This document shows, in pieces, positions 49,183 to 63,400 of a stretch of 64,000 nt of DNA. Both the position numbers and the translations under genes were made by a program. Origin of the DNA: Pristionchus mayeri (taxonomy: Eukaryota; Nematoda; Chromadorea; Rhabditida; Neodiplogasteridae); assembly GCA_036245805.1 (NCBI GenBank), contig BTRK01000006.1, positions 1,405,613-1,469,612 of the forward strand, given 5' to 3'. A model generated the notes under the pieces. The model had not been told where the DNA came from, searched no databases, and saw only the letters and a program-made list of their open reading frames with translations. The first letter of the stretch is position 1. Each line of letters starts with the position of its first letter.

Positions 49183-50151
49183 AGAAATTTTTCGATGGGG
49201 CTCGCAACGTTTGTTGAAAAGCACTAGGTGTGCACTACCTAGTATCAAAAAGAGAGAGCTGCTGATTTCGTTATAGGCTTCGTACAGGCCAATGAATCAC
49301 GGACACTTAGAAAAATCAGAGTTCTTTCTGCCAAATCACCTGTTTCGAGGATTGACGAGGACGATCTATGGGTGCTGTCATCACTACTTAATTGGTTCTC
49401 TATTATATCAATATTTAAGAGCCCACTTGGCTTTCTCCTCTAAAAAAGTGATAATTGTCAATCAATTATTTTCGATTGAAATGCCGAAAAACCTAAAATT
49501 TAGGATCTTTAAGCACGGAATACCTTAGAAAAAGTAGCGAACTCCATAAAAATCCTAATTAGTGATGGATAGGGTGATGGTTGTTCATTGATTTGAGCAC
49601 GAAATTCCCGCTCCTCAAACCACATATAAAAACGCATACTCCAAAAAAATACTCCAAAAACGTTTCGTGACAAGCGTAATGAAACCCTAATCACGGATAA
49701 CGCGCTTATCTCTAATAGGCCGTTCGAGGCTGATCAGTATCTACATTACCAGTGCGACATACGTCCATCATGCTTTACTACTGTGGCAAAGATTGGATAA
49801 TATCTCTGTTCTAAATAAAATGATGACTCTTCGAAAAGTCAGGGTGTTGGTCGCTCACATGCAGTTTGGGGCATGGCTGTACTCGTTTCCTTGGTCGGAC
49901 ATATTTCTGATAGTGTGCGCTGAGGAGAGTATAGACGCCCCTATATACCACTAAAAGCATAAGTCGATTGGGCAACAACGAACGAAGGGAGATGTCAGAA
50001 TGCACAATGGTCAAAAACGGTCAAAACTTTATGACCAACCTGATAGTATTACAACACCAAGACCCCAACTTATGCTAAAAGTAAAATTGAAACATACTAT
50101 GTTGACGAGAGCAAACTTGAAAAATTAAATTTTCACTTTTGAGACAACCTA
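49183..50151. mobile_element. Mariner-like relic bordering array 2 (inverted copy)
   Basis: This is the reverse complement of 53493-54461, nearly base for base, and of 18961-19930. The terminus-like word lies at about 50,024-50,043 and the TTAGGTTGTCTC end at about 50,135-50,153. It places the same relic against array 2 as against arrays 1 and 3. Confidence 0.55.
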
Positions 50152-50444
50152 ATATATCACAGGTATCACGAGTCAGTGGAGGAAGCCACGAACAATTTTT
50201 TACAAAGTTGTTCGATTTCGATCATATTATAGTAGGAAGGTACCCTGGAGACAAGAATTCGATTAAACTAGGTAATTACTCCGAGAGCCGGGTTTTAGGT
50301 ATTTTCCGGTTTTCAATGCGGCTATGCCGTATCACAGCTCCCATACTAGCTAGAGTGATGGGATCGGGCTTAAAATAGGCGGAAAAATATGAGAAACAAC
50401 TTTCATGTTACAAATAAGATTGCAAGATGCACTCTAAAAAAGTT
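50152..50444 (-). repeat. Partial inverted 882-bp unit plus duplicated fold-back end
   Basis: 50152 to about 50,343 is the reverse complement of about 53,300-53,492, the relic-proximal part of the unit. About 50,344-50,444 repeats the end of the fold-back element (AAAATATGAGAAACAAC word), which occurs again from about 50,640. This is an extra local duplication compared with the left block. Confidence 0.75.
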
Positions 50445-52114
50445 TAATTGACCGGACATATCCGGGTCGATTCCGGCAAATCGACCATGATAAAAAATAT
50501 GAACAGAACCACGACTTTTAAAATTGCGTATTCGCAGGGAGCCAGAAATCGAAAATTTCTCGGTGCCTCTCGGTGGCAGTTCTGATTTCGCTGACATGTA
50601 CGATAGCTACAGTGATGTGATCGGGCTTAAAATACGCGGAAAAATATGAGAAACAACTTTCATGTTACAAATAAGATTGCATGATGCACTCTAAAAAAGT
50701 TGTAATCGCAAAACTTTATTTGATGGTGAATATAAATTTCTTACGCAATTACAATAGCGACTAGAGCAGCATTTTATAGCGGATAATTGAAGAGGAAGTA
50801 GTATTGTGTCTTAGAAAAAATAAAATTAAACTTTAGTTGAGGTTGTAGTTTCCATTTTTCTCGCCTATCATGGCACACTGCTAACTGTCAATAGTTAAAC
50901 CCCTCAGATACACCTTCATTGCGAATTTGCATAATCAATATGTGTGACTTGTGAAGTTTTAAGACTAATACACTTAGATTATGATGGAAGACTGGAACTA
51001 TTTCATATTTTGAAAATTAGATTTTTTCGACCCCGACATTTCACAAGTTTGCGGCCTCAGAAGCAATTGAGGAACTACGCCGGGCCTCGCAATGTGCAAT
51101 TTGTAGTATGCTTTCACATTGTCAAGAAAAGTGAGGAAGATACCCCAGGAACCTCTTTTAAGTGCGAATCTATGCTGCTCCAAAATGGAAAATTCAGGAG
51201 TGCGAAATATTCTTATATCGATCCTGGTGGGTATTCCGAAATTTTCGATTTTCTAGAACAGTATAAACTGCTCTTGTTTTGATCATTTTATTACTTATAT
51301 TTTATTTGTCAATGATTTGTAATGCAAAATTGTATGCAATTCGCAGTAAAACGCCCAGGATCGATATAAGAAAATTTTCCATTTTGGAGCAGCATAAATT
51401 CGCACTTAAAAGAGGATCCTGGGGTATTTTCCTCACTTTTCTTAACAATGTCAAAGCATACTGCAAATTTCATATTGCGAGGCCCGGTGTAGTTCTGAAA
51501 TTGCTTCAGAGGCCACAAACTTTTAAACTTTCGGGGACGAAAAAATCTAATTTTCAAAATATGAAATAGGTCCAGTATTTCATCATAATCTAAGTCCTAA
51601 AACTTCACAAATCACACATATTCATTATGCAAATCCGTAATGAAGGTGTATCGGAGGGGTTTAACTATTGACAGTTAGCAGTGTGCCACGATAGGCGAGA
51701 AAATGGAAACTACAACCTCAACTAAAGTTTAATTTTATTTTTTTCTAAGACACATTACTACTTCCTCTTCAATTATCCGCTATAAAATTCTGCTTTAGTC
51801 GCTATTGTAATTGCGTAAGAAATTTATATTCACCATCAAATGCAGTTTTGCGATTACAACTTTTTTAGAGTGCATCATGCAATCTTATTTGTAACATGAA
51901 AGTTGTTTCTCATATTTTTCCGCGTATTTTAAGCCCGATCACATCACTGTAGCTATCGTACATGTCAGCGAAATCAGAACTGCCACCGAGAGGCACCGAG
52001 AAATTTTCGATTTCTGGCTCCCTGCGAATACGCAATTTTAAAAGTCGTGGTTCTGTTCATATTTTTTATCATGGTCGATTTGCCGGAATCGACCCGGATA
52101 TGTCCGGTCAATTA
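50445..52114. mobile_element. Fold-back element, complete copy at the palindrome centre
   Basis: It begins TAATTGACCGGACATATCCG and ends with the mirror image, CCGGTCAATTA at 52114. The midpoint is about 51,280. The arms are about 0.78 kb, with a loop of roughly 120 bp (about 51,230-51,350). Both arms carry GGTCGATTTGCC/GGCAAATCGACC hairpin words of a kind common in nematode fold-back repeats. No transposase is present. Compared with the left copy it keeps the 280 bp missing there. Confidence 0.85.
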
Positions 52115-52258
52115 TGGCTAGAAATCGATTAATCGAAAGCAAATAATTATGGTGCGATTACGGTATTTTGGAAAGCTCACCAAGTTCGGTGAGCTTTCCA
52201 AAATACCGTAATTGCACCAAAATGTTGTGTATTTGATTTATCGATTTCTAGCCATAAT
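52115..52258. repeat. Long hairpin, centre 52,185 (second copy)
   Basis: This is the same approximately 144-bp inverted repeat as at 16,701-16,844, with CTCACC-AAGTTC-GGTGAG at the centre. It again forms the start of the 882-bp tandem series. Confidence 0.85.
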
Positions 52259-53492
52259 TAACCGGGCATGTCCGGGTCGATTCTGGCAAATCGACCATGA
52301 TAAAAAATATGAGCACAACCACGACTTTTAAAATTGCGTATTCGCAGAGAGCCAGAAATCGAAGATGTCTCGGTGCCTCTCGGTGGCCGTTCTGATTTCG
52401 CTGATATGTACGATAGTCTGGGAGCTGTGATACGGCATAGCCGCATTGAAAACCGGAAAATACCTAAAACCCGGCTCTCGGAGTAATTACCTAGTTTAAT
52501 CGAATTCTTGTCTCCAGGGTACCTTCCTACTATAATATGATCGAAATCGAACAACTTTGAAAAAAATTGTTCCGGACGAGACTGATTTTGCTTCACCGAC
52601 TCGTGATACATGTGATATATGACTCACTAACCTGATTCAATAAAGAATGCCGATAAACTTCCAAATTTGTACGCAGTCATTTATTGTAGCCTGTGATGCA
52701 TTGTTTTGCTATTGTTTTGTTATATTGACACAGATTTTTGGAACATTTGCAATTGCGCAGCGTATTTGTTTTGCAGTCGACACAAAATGCTTCCCTTAAG
52801 GCTTAAACCATTGAAAATTGATCGTGTGATGCAAGTTCGCAATGATACAGACATCGGAGAGGCAATGGAGATATAGCAACGGCATAGATTACAATGTGTT
52901 TTAGAAAGCATTTTCGAGAAAAGTTGGAAGACCCAGGTGTGCTCTGGTTAGGCTCGATGGGCTCATAAGAAAAACAATCTGAACATTTCGCAAAAAATGA
53001 GAACTGGCATGTCTCCCATGCGCTGACTGTGATAGGAGATGATTATGCAGAACATATGTATATTCACATTGTGAGCTTTCCAAAATACCGTAATTGCACC
53101 AAAATGTTGTGTATTTGATTTATCGATTTCTAGCCATAATTAACCGGGCATGTCCGGGTCGATTCTGGCAAATCGACCATGATAAAAAATATGAGCACAA
53201 CCACGACTTTTAAAATTGCGTATTCGCAGAGAGCCAGAAATCGAAGATGTCTCGGTGCCTCTCGGTGGCCGTTCTGATTTCGCTGATATGTACGATAGTC
53301 TGGGAGCTGTGATACGGCATAGCCGCATTGAAAACCGGAAAATACCTAAAACCCGGCTCTCGGAGTAATTACCTAGTTTAATCGAATTCTTGTCTCCAGG
53401 GTACCTTCCTACTATAATATGATCGAAATCGAACAACTTTGTAAAAAATTGTTCGTGGCTTCCTCCACTGACTCGTGATACCTGTGATATAT
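52189..53492. repeat. 882-bp tandem repeat, 1.5 copies (right block)
   Basis: GTGAGCTTTCCAAAATACCG starts at 52189 and 53071, 882 bp apart. The second copy diverges and ends at 53492, as in the left block. The right block therefore has one complete unit fewer than the left. Confidence 0.95.
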
Positions 53493-54461
53493 TAGGTTGT
53501 CTCAAAAGTGAAAATTTAATTTTTCAAGTTTGCTCTCGTCAACATAGTATGTTTCAATTTTACTTTTAGCATAAGTTGGGGTCTTGGTGTTGTAATACTA
53601 TCAGGTTGGTCATAAAGTTTTGACCGTTTTTGACCATTGTGCATTCTGACATCTCCCTTCGTTCGTTGTTGCCCAATCGACTTATGCTTTTAGTGGTATA
53701 TAGGGGCGTCTATACTCTCCTCAGCGCACACTATCAGAAATATGTCCGACCAAGGAAACGAGTACAGCCATGCCCCAAACTGCATGTGAGCGACCAACAC
53801 CCTGACTTTTCGAAGAGTCATCATTTTATTTAGAACAGAGATATTATCCAATCTTTGCCACAGTAGTAAAGCATGATGGACGTATGTCGCACTGGTAATG
53901 TAGATACTGATCAGCCTCGAACGGCCTATTAGAGATAAGCGCGTTATCCGTGATTAGGGTTTCATTACGCTTGTCACGAAACGTTTTTGGAGTATTTTTT
54001 TGGAGTATGCGTTTTTATATGTGGTTTGAGGAGCGGGAATTTCGTGCTCAAATCAATGAACAACCATCACCCTATCCATCACTAATTAGGATTTTTATGG
54101 AGTTCGCTACTTTTTCTAAGGTATTCCGTGCTTAAAGATCCTAAATTTTAGGTTTTTCGGCATTTCAATCGAAAATAATTGATTGACAATTATCACTTTT
54201 TTAGAGGAGAAAGCCAAGTGGGCTCTTAAATATTGATATAATAGAGAACCAATTAAGTAGTGATGACAGCACCCATAGATCGTCCTCGTCAATCCTCGAA
54301 ACAGGTGATTTGGCAGAAAGAACTCTGATTTTTCTAAGTGTCCGTGATTCATTGGCCTGTACGAAGCCTATAACGAAATCAGCAGCTCTCTCTTTTTGAT
54401 ACTAGGTAGTGCACACCTAGTGCTTTTCAACAAACGTTGCGAGCCCCATCGAAAAATTTCT
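53493..54461. mobile_element. Mariner-like relic bordering array 3
   Basis: It is nearly identical to 18961-19930, with single differences such as CGTGCTTAAAG for CGTGCATAAAG. It has the same two terminus-like words (53492 and 53601) and the same direct run-on into the satellite. Confidence 0.55.
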
Positions 54462-57400
54462 ATATGCCATATCTGTTCATCTGAACCGGGCAAAAGATTT
54501 ATTTGAGCATGGTGAATCACGCCTTGTAACCGAAAATTAATAGTCATGCCAAATAAGTATGACAGGTTTTCTGCTCGTATGCTTTTCTGGTTTAATATAT
54601 GCCATATCTGTTCATCTGAACCGGGCAAAACATTTATCTAAGCATGGAGAATCACGCCTTGTAACCGAAAATTAATAGTCATGCCAAATAAGTATGACAG
54701 GTTTTCTGCTCGTATCCTTTTCTGGTTTAATATATGCCATATCTGTTCATCTGAACCGGGCAAAACATTTATCTGAGCATGGAGAATCACGCCTTGTAAC
54801 CGAAAATTGATAATCATGCCAAATAAGTATGACAGGTTTTCTGCTCGTATACTTTTCTGGTTTAATATATGTCATATCTGTTCATCTGAACCGGGCAAAA
54901 CATTTATCTAAGCATGGAGAATCACGCCTTGTAACCGAAAATTAATAGTCATGCCAAATAAGTATGACAGGTTTTCTGCTCGTATCCTTTTCTGGTTTAA
55001 TATATGCCATATCTGTTCATCTGAACCGGGCAAAACATTTATCTGAGCATGGAGAATCACGCCTTGTAACCGAAAATTGATAATCATGCCAAATAAGTAT
55101 GACAGGTTTTCTGCTCGTATACTTTTCTGGTTTAATATATGTCATATCTGTTCATCTGAACCGGGCAAAACATTTATCTAAGCATGGAGAATCACGCCTT
55201 GTAACCGAAAATTAATAGTCATGCCAAATAAGTATGACAGGTTTTCTGCTCGTATCCTTTTCTGGTTTAATATATGCCATATCTGTTCATCTGAACCGGG
55301 CAAAACATTTATCTGAGCATGGAGAATCACGCCTTGTAACCCTAAATTGATAATCATGCCAAATAAGTATGACAGGTTTTCTGCTCGTATACTTTTCTGG
55401 TTTAATATATGTCATATCTGTTCATCTGAACCGGGCAAAACATTTATCTGAGCATGGATAATCACGCCTTGTAACCGAAAATTGATAGTCATGCCAAATA
55501 AGTATGACAGGTTTTCTGCTCGTATCCTTTTCTGGTTTAATATATGCCATATCTGTTCATCTGAACCGGGCAAAACATTTATCTGAGCATGGAGAATCAC
55601 GCCTTGTAACCGAAAATTGATAATCATGCCAAATAAGTATGACAGGTTTTCTGCTCGTATACTTTTCTGGTTTAATATATGTCATATCTGTTCATCTGAA
55701 CCGGGCAAAACATTTATCTGAGCATGGAGAATCACGCCTTGTAACCGAAAATTAATAGTCATGCCAAATAAGTATGACAGGTTTTCTGCTCGTATCCTTT
55801 TCTGGTTTAATATATGCCATATCTGTTCATCTGAACCGGGCAAAACATTTATCTGAGCATGGAGAATCACGCCTTGTAACCGAAAATTAATAGTCATGCC
55901 AAATAAGTATGACAGGTTTTCTGCTCGTATCCTTTTCTGGTTTAATATATGCCATATCTGTTCATCTGAACCGGGCAAAACATTTATCTGAGCATGGAGA
56001 ATCACGCCTTGTAACCGAAAATTGATAATCATGCCAAATAAGTATGACAGGTTTTCTGCTCGTATACTTTTCTGGTTTAATATATGCCATATCTGTTCAT
56101 CTGAACCGGGCAAAACATTTATCTGAGCATGGAGAATCACGCCTTGTAACCGAAAATTAATAGTCATGCCAAATAAGTATGACAGGTTTTCTGCTCGTAT
56201 CCTTTTCTGGTTTAATATATGCCATATCTGTTCATCTGAACCGGGCAAAACATTTATCTAAGCATGGAGAATCACGCCTTGTAACCGAAAATTGATAATC
56301 ATGCCAAATAAGTATGACAGGTTTTCTGCTCGTATACTTTTCTGGTTTAATATATGCCATATCTGTTCATCTGAACCGGGCAAAACATTTATCTGAGCAT
56401 GGAGAATCACGCCTTGTAACCGAAAATTAATAGTCATGCCAAATAAGTATGACAGGTTTTCTGCTCGTATCCTTTTCTGGTTTAATATATGCCATATCTG
56501 TTCATCTGAACCGGGCAAAACATTTATCTGAGCATGGAGAATCACGCCTTGTAACCGAAAATTGATAATCATGCCAAATAAGTATGACAGGTTTTCTGCT
56601 CGTATACTTTTCTGGTTTAATATATGCCATATCTGTTCATCTGAACCGGGCAAAACATTTATCTGAGCATGGAGAATCACCCCTTGTAACCGAAAATTAA
56701 TAGTCATGCCAAATAAGTATGACAGGTTTTCTGCTCGTATCCTTTTCTGGTTTAATATATGCCATATCTGTTCATCTGAACCGGGCAAAACATTTATCTA
56801 AGCATGGAGAATCACGCCTTGTAACCGAAAATTAATAGTCATGCCAAATAAGTATGACAGGTTTTCTGCTCGTATCCTTTTCTGGTTTAATATATGCCAT
56901 ATCTGTTCATCTGAACCGGGCAAAACATTTATATGAGCATGGAGAATCACGCCTTGTAACCGAAAATTAATAGTCATGCCAAATAAGTATGACAGGTTTT
57001 CTGCTCGTATCCTTTTCTGGTTTAATATATGCCATATCTGTTCATCTGAACCGGGCAAAACATTTATCTGAGCATGGAGAATCACGCCTTGTAACCGAAA
57101 ATTAATAGTCATGCCAAATAAGTATGACAGGTTTTCTGCTCGTATCCTTTTCTGGTTTAATATATGCCATATCTGTTCATCTGAACCGGGCAAAACATTT
57201 ATCTGAGCATGGAGAATCACGCCTTGTAACCGAAAATTAATAGTCCTGCCAAATAAGTATGACAGGTTTTCTGCTCGTATACTTTTCTGGTTTAATATAT
57301 GCCATATCTGTTCATCTGAACCGGGCAAAACATTTATCTAAGCATGGAGAATCACGCCTTGTAACCGAAAATTGATAATCATGCCAAATAAGTATGACAG

Positions 57401-60400
57401 GTTTTCTGCTCGTATACTTTTCTGGTTTAATATATGCCATATCTGTTCATCTGAACCGGGCAAAACATTTATCTGAGCATGGAGAATCACGCCTTGTAAC
57501 CGAAAATTGATAATCATGCCAAATAAGTATGACAGGTTTTCTGCTCGTATACTTTTCTGGTTTAATATATGCCATATCTGTTCATCTGAACCGGGCAAAA
57601 CATTTATCTGAGCATGGAGAATCACCCCTTGTAACCGAAAATTAATAGTCATGCCAAATAAGTATGACAGGTTTTCTGCTCGTATCCTTTTCTGGTTTAA
57701 TATATGCCATATCTGTTCATCTGAACCGGGCAAAACATTTATCTGAGCATGGAGAATCACGCCTTGTAACCGAAAATTAATAGTCATGCCAAATAAGTAT
57801 GACAGGTTTTCTGCTCGTATCCTTTTCTGGTTTAATATATGCCATATCTGTTCATCTGAACCGGGCAAAACATTTATCTGAGCATGGAGAATCACCCCTT
57901 GTAACCGAAAATTAATAGTCATGCCAAATAAGTATGACAGGTTTTCTGCTCGTATCCTTTTCTGGTTTAATATATGCCATATCTGTTCATCTGAACCGGG
58001 CAAAACATTTATCTAAGCATGGAGAATCACGCCTTGTAACCGAAAATTAATAGTCATGCCAAATAAGTATGACAGGTTTTCTGCTCGTATCCTTTTCTGG
58101 TTTAATATATGCCATATCTGTTCATCTGAACCGGGCAAAACATTTATATGAGCATGGAGAATCACGCCTTGTAACCGAAAATTAATAGTCATGCCAAATA
58201 AGTATGACAGGTTTTCTGCTCGTATCCTTTTCTGGTTTAATATATGCCATATCTGTTCATCTGAACCGGGCAAAACATTTATCTGAGCATGGAGAATCAC
58301 GCCTTGTAACCGAAAATTAATAGTCATGCCAAATAAGTATGACAGGTTTTCTGCTCGTATCCTTTTCTGGTTTAATATATGCCATATCTGTTCATCTGAA
58401 CCGGGCAAAACATTTATCTGAGCATGGAGAATCACGCCTTGTAACCGAAAATTAATAGTCCTGCCAAATAAGTATGACAGGTTATCTGCTCGTATACTTT
58501 TCTGGTTTAATATATGCCATATCTGTTCATCTGAACCGGGCAAAACATTTATCTAAGCATGGAGAATCACGCCTTGTAACCGAAAATTGATAATCATGCC
58601 AAATAAGTATGACAGGTTTTCTGCTCGTATACTTTTCTGGTTTAATATATGCCATATCTGTTCATCTGAACCGGGCAAAACATTTATCTGAGCATGGAGA
58701 ATCACGCCTTGTAACCGAAAATTGATAATCATGCCAAATAAGTATGACAGGTTTTCTGCTCGTATACTTTTCTGGTTTAATATATGCCATATCTGTTCAT
58801 CTGAACCGGGCAAAACATTTATCTGAGCATGGAGAATCACCCCTTGTAACCGAAAATTAATAGTCATGCCAAATAAGTATGACAGGTTTTCTGCTCGTAT
58901 CCTTTTCTGGTTTAATATATGCCATATCTGTTCATCTGAACCGGGCAAAACATTTATCTAAGCATGGAGAATCACGCCTTGTAACCGAAAATTAATAGTC
59001 ATGCCAAATAAGTATGACAGGTTTTCTGCTCGTATCCTTTTCTGGTTTAATATATGCCATATCTGTTCATCTGAACCGGGCAAAACATTTATATGAGCAT
59101 GGAGAATCACGCCTTGTAACCGAAAATTAATAGTCATGCCAAATAAGTATGACAGGTTTTCTGCTCGTATCCTTTTCTGGTTTAATATATGCCATATCTG
59201 TTCATCTGAACCGGGCAAAACATTTATCTGAGCATGGAGAATCACGCCTTGTAACCGAAAATTAATAGTCATGCCAAATAAGTATGACAGGTTTTCTGCT
59301 CGTATCCTTTTCTGGTTTAATATATGCCATATCTGTTCATCTGAACCGGGCAAAACATTTATCTGAGCATGGAGAATCACGCCTTGTAACCGAAAATTAA
59401 TAGTCCTGCCAAATAAGTATGACAGGTTTTCTGCTCGTATACTTTTCTGGTTTAATATATGCCATATCTGTTCATCTGAACCGGGCAAAACATTTATCTA
59501 AGCATGGAGAATCACGCCTTGTAACCGAAAATTGATAAGCATGCCAAATAAGTATGACAGGTTTTCTGCTCGTATACTTTTCTGGTTTAATATATGCCAT
59601 ATCTGTTCATCTGAACCGGGCAAAACATTTATCTGAGCATGGAGAATCACGCCTTGTAACCGAAAATTAATAGTCATGCCAAATAAGTATGACAGGTTTT
59701 CTGCTCGTATCCTTTTCTGGTTTAATATATGCCATATCTGTTCATCTGAACCGGGCAAAACATTTATCTAAGCATGGAGAATCACGCCTTGTAACCGAAA
59801 ATTAATAGTCATGCCAAATAAGTATGACAGGTTTTCTGCTCGTATCCTTTTCTGGTTTAATATATGCCATATCTGTTCATCTGAACCGGGCAAAACATTT
59901 ATCTGAGCATGGAGAATCACGCCTTGTAACCGAAAATTAATAGTCATGCCAAATAAGTATGACAGGTTTTCTGCTCGTATCCTTTTCTGGTTTAATATAT
60001 GCCATATCTGTTCATCTGAACCGGGCAAAACATTTATCTGAGCATGGAGAATCACGCCTTGTAACCGAAAATTAATAGTCCTGCCAAATAAGTATGACAG
60101 GTTTTCTGCTCGTATACTTTTCTGGTTTAATATATGCCATATCTGTTCATCTGAACCGGGCAAAACATTTATCTAAGCATGGAGAATCACGCCTTGTAAC
60201 CGAAAATTGATAATCATGCCAAATAAGTATGACAGGTTTTCTGCTCGTATACTTTTCTGGTTTAATATATGCCATATCTGTTCATCTGAACCGGGCAAAA
60301 CATTTATCTGAGCATGGAGAATCACGCCTTGTAACCGAAAATTAATAGTCATGCCAAATAAGTATGACAGGTTTTCTGCTCGTATCCTTTTCTGGTTTAA

Positions 60401-63400
60401 TATATGCCATATCTGTTCATCTGAACCGGGCAAAACATTTATCTAAGCATGGAGAATCACGCCTTGTAACCGAAAATTAATAGTCATGCCAAATAAGTAT
60501 GACAGGTTTTCTGCTCGTATCCTTTTCTGGTTTAATATATGCCATATCTGTTCATCTGAACCGGGCAAAACATTTATCTGAGCATGGAGAATCACGCCTT
60601 GTAACCGAAAATTAATAGTCATGCCAAATAAGTATGACAGGTTTTCTGCTCGTATCCTTTTCTGGTTTAATATATGCCATATCTGTTCATCTGAACCGGG
60701 CAAAACATTTATCTGAGCATGGAGAATCACGCCTTGTAACCGAAAATTAATAGTCATGCCAAATAAGTATGACAGGTTTTCTGCTCGTATACTTTTCTGG
60801 TTTAATATATGCCATATCTGTTCATCTGAACCGGGCAAAACATTTATCTGAGCATGGAGAATCACGCCTTGTAACCGAAAATTAATAGTCATGCCAAATA
60901 AGTATGACAGGTTTTCTGCTCGTATCCTTTTCTGGTTTAATATATGCCATATCTGTTCATCTGAACCGGGCAAAACATTTATCTGAGCATGGAGAATCAC
61001 GCCTTGTAACCGAAAATTAATAGTCCTGCCAAATAAGTATGACAGGTTTTCTGCTCGTATACTTTTCTGGTTTAATATATGCCATATCTGTTCATCTGAA
61101 CCGGGCAAAACATTTATCTAAGCATGGAGAATCACGCCTTGTAACCGAAAATTGATAATCATGCCAAATAAGTATGACAGGTTTTCTGCTCGTATACTTT
61201 TCTGATTTAATATATGCCATATCTGTTCATCTGAACCGGGCAAAACATTTATCTGAGCATGGAGAATCACGCTTTGTAACCGAAAATTAATAGTCATGCC
61301 AAATAAGTATGACAGGTTTTCTGCTCGTATCCTTTTCTGGTTTAATATATGCCATATCTGTTCATCTGAACCGGGCAAAACATTTATCTGAGCATGGAGA
61401 ATCACGCCTTGTAACCGAAAATTGATAATCATGCCAAATAAGTATGACAGGTTTTCTGCTCGTATACTTTTCTGGTTTAATATATGTCATATCTGTTCAT
61501 CTGAACCGGGCAAAACATTTATCTAAGCATGGAGAATCACGCCTTGTAACCGAAAATTGATAATCATGCCAAATAAGTATGACAGGTTTTCTGCTCGTAT
61601 ACTTTTCTGATTTAATATATGCCATATCTGTTCATCTGAACCGGGCAAAACATTTATCTGAGCATGGAGAATCACGCTTTGTAACCGAAAATTAATAGTC
61701 ATGCCAAATAAGTATGACAGGTTTTCTGCTCGTATCCTTTTCTGGTTTAATATATGCCATATCTGTTCATCTGAACCGGGCAAAACATTTATCTGAGCAT
61801 GGAGAATCACGCCTTGTAACCGAAAATTGATAATCATGCCAAATAAGTATGACAGGTTTTCTGCTCGTATACTTTTCTGGTTTAATATATGCCATATCTG
61901 TTCATCTGAACCGGGCAAAACATTTATCTGAGCATGGAGAATCACGCCTTGTAAACGAAAATTTATAGTCATGCCAAATAAGTATGACAGGTTTTCTGCT
62001 CGTATACTTTTCTGGTTTAATATATGCCATATCTGTTCATCTGAACCGGGTAAAACATTTATCTGAGCATGGAGAATCACGCCTTGTAACCGAAAATTGA
62101 TAGTCATGCCAAATAAGTATGACAGGTTTTCTGCTCGTATACTTTTCTGGTTTAATATATGCCATATCTGTTCATCTGAACCGGGCAAAACATTTATCTG
62201 AGCATGGAGAATCACGCCTTGTAACCGAAAATTAATAGTCATGCCAAATAAGTATGACAGGTTTTCTGCTCGTATCCTTTTCTGGTTTAATATATGCCAT
62301 ATCTGTTCATCTGAACCGGGCAAAACATTTATCTGAGCATGGAGAATCACGCCTTGTAACCGAAAATTAATAGTCATGCCAAATAAGTATAACAGGTTTT
62401 CTGCTCGTATCCTTTTCTGGTTTAATATATGCCATATCTGTTCATCTGAACCGGGCAAAACATTTATCTGAGCATGGAGAATCACGCCTTGTAACCGAAA
62501 ATTAATAGTCCTGCCAGATAAGTATGACAGGTTTTCTGCTCGTGTACTTTTCTGGTTTAATATATGCCATATCTGTTCATCTTAACCGGGCAAAACATTT
62601 ATCTGAGCATGGAGAATCACGCCTTGTAACCGAAAATTAATAGTCATGCCACATAAGAATGACAGGTTTTCTGCTCGTATACTTTACTGGTTTACTATAT
62701 GTCATATCTGTTCATCTGAACTGGGCAAAACATTTATCTGATCATGGAGAATCACGCCTTGTAACCGAAAATTAATAGTCATGCCAAATAAGTATGACAG
62801 GTTATCTGCTCGTATACTTTTCTGGTTTAATATATGCCATATCTGTTCATCTGAACCGGGCAAAACATTTATCTGAGCATGGAGAATCACGCCTTGTAAC
62901 CGAAAATTGATAGTCATGCCAAATAAGTATGACGGGTTTTCTGCTCGTATACTTTTCTGGATTAATATATGCTATATCTGTTCATCTGAACCGGGCAAAA
63001 CATTTATCTGAGCATGGAGAATCACGCCTTGTAACCGAAAATTAATAGTCATGCCAAATAAGTATGACAGGTTTTCTGCTCGTATACTTTTCTGGTTTAA
63101 TATATGCCATATCTGTTCATCTGAACCGGGCAAAACATTTATCTGAGCATGGAGAATCACGCCTTGTAACCGAAAATTTATAGTCATGCCAAATAAGTAT
63201 GACAGGTTTTCTGCTCGTATACTTTTCTGGTTTAATATATGCCATATCTGTTCATCTGAACCGGGTAAAACATTTATCTGAGCATGGAGAATCACGCCTT
63301 GTAACCGAAAATTGATAGTCATGCCAAATAAGTATGACAGGTTTTCTGCTCGTATACTTTTCTGGTTTAATATATGCCATATCTGTTCATCTGAACCGGG

